Shown here: in pieces, positions 6,075-10,829 of the stretch
Layout of the letters: the number at the start of each line of letters is the position of its first letter
Numbering within the stretch: position 1 is the first letter of the stretch
From: UBA9662 sp002729415
GTDB lineage: Bacteria > Poribacteria > WGA-4E > UBA9662
Reading direction: 5' to 3'
DNA: 10,829 nt
NCBI GenBank assembly: GCA_002729415.1
Contig: PBXZ01000237.1
Span: forward strand, 1-10,829
The notes under the pieces: model-generated
The model's database searches: none
What the model was told of the DNA's origin: nothing
The model's input: the letters and a program-made list of their open reading frames with translations, nothing else
Translations under genes and position numbers: made by a program

Positions 6075-8864
6075 ATGAACGCCAACACCTATCTGAGCAA
6101 CGCCGAAATCAGTGCGTTCGACGACCTTTACCAGCAGTACCAGGAAAATCCGGACTCGCTGGACCTGACTTGGCGCAAGTTCTTTGAGGGTTTTGAGTTC
6201 TCCCGGACCCGCTACACGGGGGAACCTTCTGCCGGAGAGTCTGCAAAAACTTCCGACACCCGGCCAGCCGCCCAAATCCAAGTCGTCAAAGAAGCAGCCC
6301 CTGCACAGTTCCAGAAGGAAATCAACGTCCTCAACCTCATCGGAGCGTACCGCCAGCGCGGGCACCTGTTTGCCGACACCAACCCGGTGCGTCCGCGCCG
6401 CAAGTACGACGCCCCCATCGAACTGTCGAGCTTTGACCTTGGCGAAGGCGATCTCGACACCGTCTTTCAGGCCGGGATGCGCATGGGTCTCGGCCCCACA
6501 ACGCTGCGGCAGATCATGGAGCATCTTCGGCAAACCTACTGCGGCAGCATCGGGGTCGAGTACAAGTTCGTGCGTTCCCGGGATGCGATCGAGTGGCTGG
6601 AGGGACGCATGGAGGAATGCCGCAACACCCCGAATTTGACTCCGGATCAGCGACTCCAAATGCTCCGCAAGATCAACGAGGCAGTCGCGTTTGAGAACTT
6701 CCTCCAGACCAAGTTCGTGGGACAGAAGCGCTTTTCGCTGGAAGGCAACGAGTCCATCATCCCGGCGCTGGACACCATCGTCGAGCGTGGGGCGGAACTG
6801 GGGGTGCAGGAATTTGTCATTGGCATGGCGCACCGGGGGCGGCTCAATGTGCTGGCCAGCATCCTCGGCAAGACCTACCGCGACATCTTCACCGAGTTTG
6901 AAGGCAAGGCGTTCGGGCTGGAGAGCTTTGCCGGAGACGTGAAGTACCACCTCGGATTCTCCAGCGACAAGGAAGCCCGCAATGGCCGTCGCGTGCATCT
7001 CAGCCTCACTCCCAATCCTTCGCACTTGGAGGCGGTCAACCCCGTTGTCGAGGGCATCTCCCGCGCCAAGATCGAGCATCGCTACGAGGGCAATTCCAAC
7101 TATCTCGTGCCAATCCTCATCCACGGGGACGCCTCCATCGCCGGGCAGGGCATCATCTACGAGGTCTTGCAGATGTCGCAACTCCGGGGCTACGGCACTG
7201 GTGGAACCGTGCATCTGGTCATCAACAACCAGGTCGGCTTCACCACCGACTACTTCGACGGACGCTCCAGCACCTACTGCACCGATATCGCCAAAACCAC
7301 CCTCTCGCCGGTCTTCCATGTCAACGCAGACGACATTGAAGCCGTGGTTTATGTGACGCAACTCGCCCTTGAGTTCCGGCAGCAGTTCAAGCGGGACGTC
7401 TTTGTGGACATCCTCGGTTATCGGCGACACGGGCATAACGAGGCGGACGAGCCACGCTTCACCCAGCCCACGCTCTACAAGGCCATTGCCGACCACCCCA
7501 ACCCCTTGGAGGTGTACAGCAAGGAAGTCATCAACAGCGGACGTTTGCAGGCCACGCAGGTCCAAGAGGTTGAGGCTGAGTTCAAGCAGTTCCTCAACGA
7601 CCGCTTTCAGGAATCACTCCAGCAAACCAACGCCAACGTCACCTCGTTTCTCGAAGGCGAGTGGTCCGGAATCCGGCTGGCGCTGCCCGAGGATTTTGAC
7701 GAATCCCCCGAAACCGGCGTGACCCGTGCAACCCTCCTGCGGCTCGCAGACCGCATTTGTGACCTTCCGGAAGAGATGGCCTTCTTCCCGAAAATCCGCA
7801 AGCTCTACGCGGATCGTCACAAGATGGTTCATGAAACCGACCGGATTGACTGGGGGATGGCCGAAACCCTCGCTTACGCCACCATGCTGGACGAAGGCAA
7901 ACCTGTACGGCTCAGCGGGCAGGATGTCGCTCGTGGGACTTTTTCCCATCGGCACGCCGTTGTTGCCGCCGAGGACGACACCAAATACACACCGCTCAAC
8001 AACCTCTCCAAGGAGCAGGCACCGTTCTCCGTCTTCAACTCCCTGCTCTCCGAATACGGGGTGCTGGGCTTTGAGTTCGGTTATGCCTTCGCCACGTCCT
8101 TCGGACTCACCATCTGGGAAGCGCAGTTCGGCGACTTCGCCAACGGGGCGCAAATCATCATTGACCAGTTCATCTGCTGCGCGGAGACCAAGTGGCAGCG
8201 CATGAACGGGCTGACCCTGCTGCTGCCGCACGGTTTTGAGGGACAGGGTTCGGAACACAGTTCCGCCCGCATCGAGCGTTTTCTGGAACTTTGCGCGGGC
8301 TACAACATCCAAGTCGTCAACTGCACCACCCCCGCCAGTCTCTTCCACGTCCTCCGCCGCCAGCTTGACCGCGAGTTCCGGAAGCCACTGATCATCTTCA
8401 CGCCAAAGAGCCTGCTGCGCCATCCAAAATGCGTCAGTTCGCTGAGCGAGTTTGAGGAAGGCAACACTTTCCGGGAGGTCATTGACGACGACACCGTTGA
8501 CGATCCCACGGCAGTGACCAAGGTGTTGCTTTGCTCCGGAAAGATTTTCTACGAACTCGCAACACGCAAGGAAGAAGAGAACCGCAACCATGTCGCCGTG
8601 GTCCGCCTCGAGCAACTCTATCCGCTTCCGGAAGTTGCCCTGAACAAGCTCAATGAGCGCTACCCCAATGTTGAGCGTTGGATCTGGGTGCAGGAGGAGC
8701 CGGAAAACATGGGGTCGCTCGCCTACCTCAAACGGAAGAGCAAGCGCATCCCGTTCCCGCTTTACATGATCGCCCGACGCGAGAGCAGTTCTCCAGCCAC
8801 CGGATTCGCCAAGCACCACGTAAGCGAGCAGAAAAACCTGATCGACAAGGCTTACGCCGTCTAA
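6075..8864 (+). CDS. sucA: 2-oxoglutarate dehydrogenase E1 component
   Basis: This thiamine-diphosphate enzyme decarboxylates 2-oxoglutarate and passes the succinyl group to the lipoyl arm of E2 in the TCA cycle. At 929 residues it has the length of E. coli SucA (933). The N-terminal E2-binding helix is present (FDDLYQQYQENPDSLDLTWR, 15-34, then KFFEGF). The substrate and cofactor region has GMAHRGRLNVL (250-260; H253) and NPSHLEAVNPV (314-324; H317). The ThDP/Mg motif runs from GDASIAGQG (351-359) to INNQVGFTT (383-391), followed by GYRRHGHNEADEP (448-460). The pyrimidine-binding half carries SGQDVARGTFSHRH (614-627), FEFGYA, and GFEGQGSEHSSARIERF. The C-terminal domain has VRLEQLYPLP and QEEPENMGS. 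The start has only a distant AGG and no real Shine-Dalgarno, but the N-terminus is exactly that of the family. sucB follows after 25 bases. Confidence 0.98.
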   Translation: MNANTYLSNAEISAFDDLYQQYQENPDSLDLTWRKFFEGFEFSRTRYTGEPSAGESAKTSDTRPAAQIQVVKEAAPAQFQKEINVLNLIGAYRQRGHLFADTNPVRPRRKYDAPIELSSFDLGEGDLDTVFQAGMRMGLGPTTLRQIMEHLRQTYCGSIGVEYKFVRSRDAIEWLEGRMEECRNTPNLTPDQRLQMLRKINEAVAFENFLQTKFVGQKRFSLEGNESIIPALDTIVERGAELGVQEFVIGMAHRGRLNVLASILGKTYRDIFTEFEGKAFGLESFAGDVKYHLGFSSDKEARNGRRVHLSLTPNPSHLEAVNPVVEGISRAKIEHRYEGNSNYLVPILIHGDASIAGQGIIYEVLQMSQLRGYGTGGTVHLVINNQVGFTTDYFDGRSSTYCTDIAKTTLSPVFHVNADDIEAVVYVTQLALEFRQQFKRDVFVDILGYRRHGHNEADEPRFTQPTLYKAIADHPNPLEVYSKEVINSGRLQATQVQEVEAEFKQFLNDRFQESLQQTNANVTSFLEGEWSGIRLALPEDFDESPETGVTRATLLRLADRICDLPEEMAFFPKIRKLYADRHKMVHETDRIDWGMAETLAYATMLDEGKPVRLSGQDVARGTFSHRHAVVAAEDDTKYTPLNNLSKEQAPFSVFNSLLSEYGVLGFEFGYAFATSFGLTIWEAQFGDFANGAQIIIDQFICCAETKWQRMNGLTLLLPHGFEGQGSEHSSARIERFLELCAGYNIQVVNCTTPASLFHVLRRQLDREFRKPLIIFTPKSLLRHPKCVSSLSEFEEGNTFREVIDDDTVDDPTAVTKVLLCSGKIFYELATRKEEENRNHVAVVRLEQLYPLPEVALNKLNERYPNVERWIWVQEEPENMGSLAYLKRKSKRIPFPLYMIARRESSSPATGFAKHHVSEQKNLIDKAYAV

Positions 8865-8889
8865 CTCCACCCCCTTTCCACACGAACTC

Positions 8890-10155
8890 ATGGCTGTTGA
8901 AATCAAGATTCCAAGTCCCGGAGAATCCATCACCGAGGTTGAGATCGGCAACTGGCTGAAGGCCGATGGCGACTATGTCGAGATGGACGAGCCGCTTTGC
9001 GAGATTGAAACCGACAAGGCGACCCTGCCGCTTCCTGCGGAAACCTCCGGCATTCTGAAAATCGTCCTCCAAACGGGCGAAACCGCCCAAGTCGGGGATG
9101 TCCTCTGCACCATTGAACCCAGCGACGCTCCGACAGCGGTGCCCACTCCCAAACCTGTATCGACGCAACCTGCGCCCACTCCGGCTCCACAACCTGCAAC
9201 AGCTCCTGCGCCCCAACCAGAATCCTACGCCACCAGACACCCTTCGCCCGCCGCAAACAAGCTGATGGCCGAGCAAGGCGTTGCTGCCACTGCCGTTTCC
9301 GGAACGGGTCCGGGAGGCCGGATCACCAAGCAGGACGTAGTGGAACAATCCACGCCCCCCGCTCCGGCGCCGGAAGTTCCGTTGTTACCGCCTGCATCCG
9401 TTCCAGAGGTTTCCGCTCCGCAAGCACCTCCTGCAGTTCCTGTGGTTTCCGGAGCCCGGCAAGTGCGCCGGGAACGCATGTCACGCTTGCGCCGCAAACT
9501 CTCGGAACGGCTGGTTGCGGTCAAAAACGAAACCGCCATGCTCACCACCTTCAACGAGGTGGACATGCAGGCGATCTTCAACCTGCGTAGCGCCTACAAG
9601 GATCACTTCGAGAAAAAACATGGGGTGCGCCTGGGCTTCATGAGTTTCTTCGTCAAAGCCTGCTGCGAGGCGTTGCTGGAGTTTCCGGCAGTCAACGCAC
9701 AAATCGCGGGCGAGGAGATGGTTTTGCACGACTATGTGGACATGGGGATCGCCGTCAGTGCCCCCAAGGGCTTGATGGTCCCGGTGGTCCGCAACGCCGA
9801 AACTCTCAGCCTCGCGCAGATCGAGTCCGAAATCCGCAGACTCGCCAAGCGGGCGCGGGACAACGTGATCACACCTGACGAAATGAATGGCGGCACCTTC
9901 TCGATCACCAACGGCGGAGTCTTCGGGTCCATGCTCTCCACGCCAATCCTCAACCCCCCGCAGAGCGCGATTCTCGGCATGCACAACATTGTTGAGCGCC
10001 CGGTTGCGGTGAACGGAGCAGTCGTCATCCGACCCATCATGTACCTCGCGCTCTCCTACGACCACCGCATCATTGACGGGCGGCAGTCCGTCAGCTTCCT
10101 CGTGCGGGTGAAAGAGTATTTGGAAACTCCAGCGCGGTTGGTGTTGGGGGTTTAG
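8890..10155 (+). CDS. sucB: dihydrolipoamide succinyltransferase, E2 of 2-oxoglutarate dehydrogenase
   Basis: E2 forms the core of the complex: it accepts the succinyl group on a lipoyl-lysine and transfers it to CoA. The 421 residues fall into the usual order. The lipoyl domain (about 1-77) has the modified K43 in EIETDKATLPLPAE. A Pro/Ala-rich swinging linker follows (about 78-112). The peripheral subunit-binding domain (about 113-152) contains SPAANKLMAEQGV and GTGPGGRITKQDV. A second Pro-rich linker spans about 153-187. The catalytic acyltransferase domain has TFSITNGGVFGS (336-347) and active-site HRIIDG (H392, D396). It is slightly longer than E. coli SucB (405) because of the linkers. 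The position directly after sucA identifies the substrate as succinyl rather than acetyl. No Shine-Dalgarno is seen in the 25-base gap, so it probably depends on the sucA transcript. The lpd (E3) gene is not nearby in this window. Confidence 0.96.
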   Translation: MAVEIKIPSPGESITEVEIGNWLKADGDYVEMDEPLCEIETDKATLPLPAETSGILKIVLQTGETAQVGDVLCTIEPSDAPTAVPTPKPVSTQPAPTPAPQPATAPAPQPESYATRHPSPAANKLMAEQGVAATAVSGTGPGGRITKQDVVEQSTPPAPAPEVPLLPPASVPEVSAPQAPPAVPVVSGARQVRRERMSRLRRKLSERLVAVKNETAMLTTFNEVDMQAIFNLRSAYKDHFEKKHGVRLGFMSFFVKACCEALLEFPAVNAQIAGEEMVLHDYVDMGIAVSAPKGLMVPVVRNAETLSLAQIESEIRRLAKRARDNVITPDEMNGGTFSITNGGVFGSMLSTPILNPPQSAILGMHNIVERPVAVNGAVVIRPIMYLALSYDHRIIDGRQSVSFLVRVKEYLETPARLVLGV

Positions 10156-10159
10156 TTTG

Positions 10160-10199
10160 CCTAAAAGTCCCCCTGATCAGGGGGATTTAGGGTTTTTTT
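10160..10199 (+). terminator. intrinsic terminator of sucAB
   Basis: The palindrome TCCCCCTGATCAGGGGGA (10168-10185) forms a GC-rich hairpin. It is extended, after a 2-base AG bulge, by CCTAAA (10160-10165) pairing with TTTAGG (10186-10191). Seven Ts follow (10193-10199). It begins 5 bases after the sucB stop codon, so the operon ends here. Confidence 0.92.
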
Positions 10200-10221
10200 G
10201 CCCAGACATTATTACCACGAA

Positions 10222-10233
10222 AGGAGAATGATG
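10222..10233 (+). promoter_or_regulatory. orphan ribosome-binding site with ATG start codons
   Basis: AGGAG (10222-10226) is followed by ATG at 10228 and ATG at 10231. The reading frame from these starts enters the 163-bp inverted-repeat element at once and meets a TAG at its ninth or tenth codon. It is the best Shine-Dalgarno-like site near a start outside the IS1182 gene, and probably the relic of a gene start. It could be chance. Confidence 0.35.
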
Positions 10234-10259
10234 TTGGCTCATGTCGGCAAATAGGTGAA
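10234..10259 (+). repeat. left 26-bp arm of the MITE-like element
   Basis: It is perfectly complementary to 10371-10396. It contains CATG and ends in ATAGGTGAA. Confidence 0.92.
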
Positions 10260-10370
10260 GTGATGACACTTGGGAAGGTAGCGCCGGGTGGCGCACCGGC
10301 GCTTGCGCCTGTAAAGACCGCTCATCAGGGCGTGAGCACGGATGCGCCGCCCCGTGCTACCAGATCGCAT

Positions 10371-10396
10371 TTCACCTATTTGCCGACATGAGCCAA
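10371..10396 (-). repeat. right 26-bp arm of the MITE-like element
   Basis: Exact reverse complement of 10234-10259, starting TTCACCTATT and ending GAGCCAA on the plus strand. Confidence 0.92.
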
Positions 10397-10398
10397 GT

Positions 10399-10731
10399 TT
10401 TTCTTCCGAAAAAACCATCCTTTTACTGATTGATACGCAGGTTCAAATCACAATAGAGACGGAAGTCGAAGAGCAGGGAAACATGTCTTTTCTGTAAGTG
10501 GCCCGTCCCTTAAACCTTGAAGCCTCTGAAGACTGGTCTGAAAATTTAGAAGGAGTATTTGTATGGAACAGCTTGAGCGAGCAGGAACTGGCCTTAACCG
10601 CAGACCTCCCTTTTGAACAAGCAGGATACCGAGATTTGCTGAGAGAAAATGTGCGTTGCGTTTGAGGCGGACAGCGAGTTGGTGCTTTGGAAATTTGGGA
10701 GGATGAGGGCTGGCTATCGGCGATTTTTTAA
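10399..10731 (+). pseudogene. decayed reading frame with in-frame stops, unidentified
   Basis: One reading frame runs from the edge of the MITE-like element to 10731 with two internal stops: TAA at 10495-10497 and TGA at 10663-10665. Between them are 55 codons from a GTG at 10498, including EDWSENLEGVFVWNSLSEQE and LALTADLPFEQAGYRDLL. After the TGA the same frame continues as GALEIWEDEGWLSAIF and closes with TAA at 10729-10731. The composition is protein-like. The stretch LTADLP followed by GYRDLL loosely resembles the C-terminal beta domain of GH13-type sugar-active enzymes, but this is only an impression. With no strong start codon it is most likely a gene remnant. A short real gene at 10498-10665 cannot be excluded. 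Confidence 0.35.
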
Positions 10732-10829
10732 AATGTGGCTTTCAGAGAGGTAAAACCCACATTGAGCAGGTGACATTCTGTAAAAAATGATTTAAGATAC
10801 TGATGTTACGAAATTCATCTAACATATTG
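10732..10829. other. AT-rich end of the window, no feature identified
   Basis: Nothing beyond a weak 7-bp inverted repeat with an 18-base loop (AATGTGG 10732-10738, CCACATT 10757-10763) is visible. There is no T run after it. Confidence 0.4.

Larger units (their letters stand above)
10234..10396. mobile_element. 163-bp MITE-like element with perfect 26-bp terminal inverted repeats
   Basis: The two ends are perfect 26-base inverted repeats, beginning TTGGCTCATGTCGGC on the plus strand and ending in its complement. The match stops at both outer edges (G against G on opposite sides) and one base into the interior. The 111-base interior has no reading frame but several hairpins: GCGCCGG (10281-10287) with CCGGCGC (10296-10302); alternatively GGCGC (10298-10302) with GCGCC (10305-10309); GCTCA (10320-10324) with TGAGC (10333-10337); and GGTAGC (10277-10282) enclosing these with GCTACC (10356-10361). 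The size and long perfect arms suit a miniature inverted-repeat element or other mobile palindromic repeat. The whole could fold as one branched stem. No target duplication is evident, and I recognise no known family. Confidence 0.65.

Noticed and set aside
6012..7565. 517-codon open frame on the minus strand opposite sucA
   Set aside because: It mirrors sucA, whose every family motif reads on the plus strand. Long antisense frames are common opposite GC-rich genes, and its translation shows no family motif.
7614..8951. 445-codon open frame on the minus strand opposite the end of sucA
   Set aside because: Same reason: it is antisense to a clearly conserved gene and spans the sucA-sucB junction.
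10732..10763. AATGTGG...CCACATT inverted repeat as a terminator
   Set aside because: The stem is 7 bp with an 18-base loop and no following T run, which is within chance expectation.

Overview
The window is a bacterial chromosome segment of moderately high GC. It holds four intact housekeeping or metabolic genes, one tRNA, one intact-looking monooxygenase gene, one partial insertion sequence and several decayed mobile elements. The core genes (rlmN, sucA, sucB) are ordinary bacterial families. The protein style and the near absence of Shine-Dalgarno motifs before the core genes would fit a Verrucomicrobiota- or Bacteroidota-like lineage, but no taxonomic marker is present and this guess is weak.

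Left part (1-2039, almost all minus strand): the 5' portion of an IS1182-type transposase runs off the left edge, with a good promoter in front of it and a probable IS end near 980. A tRNA-Thr(CGT) gene follows at 1163-1235, with its own near-consensus promoter, and then a SAM-dependent methyltransferase. The methyltransferase starts one base after the stop of rlmN (2041-3123), so these two are probably one transcription and translation unit reading toward the tRNA.

Middle part (3124-6074): upstream of rlmN lies a corroded zinc-ribbon piece of an IS1-like transposase. Next is a visibly more AT-rich minus-strand gene for a flavoprotein (Baeyer-Villiger/FMO-type) monooxygenase, then about 375 bases of AT-rich DNA without a gene. 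A short insertion-sequence remnant at about 5325-5866 has exact 17-bp inverted termini and an ISKra4-like transposase tail broken by a one-base slip in a G run. The monooxygenase is thus bracketed by mobile-element debris and looks like acquired cargo.

Right part (6075-10829, plus strand): sucA and sucB encode E1 and E2 of the 2-oxoglutarate dehydrogenase complex of the TCA cycle, 25 bases apart and closed by a strong intrinsic terminator. The E3 gene (lpd) is not in the window. Just past the terminator is the most distinctive non-coding object: a 163-bp element (10234-10396) with perfect 26-bp terminal inverted repeats and several internal hairpins, MITE-like. It sits directly after an AGGAG/ATG start signal and in front of a reading frame broken by stops (to 10731), as if it had landed in or beside a gene that then decayed.

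No CRISPR array, rRNA, phage module or clearly new multi-gene system is visible. The best leads are the 163-bp structured repeat, the fossil transposase pieces and the monooxygenase island.
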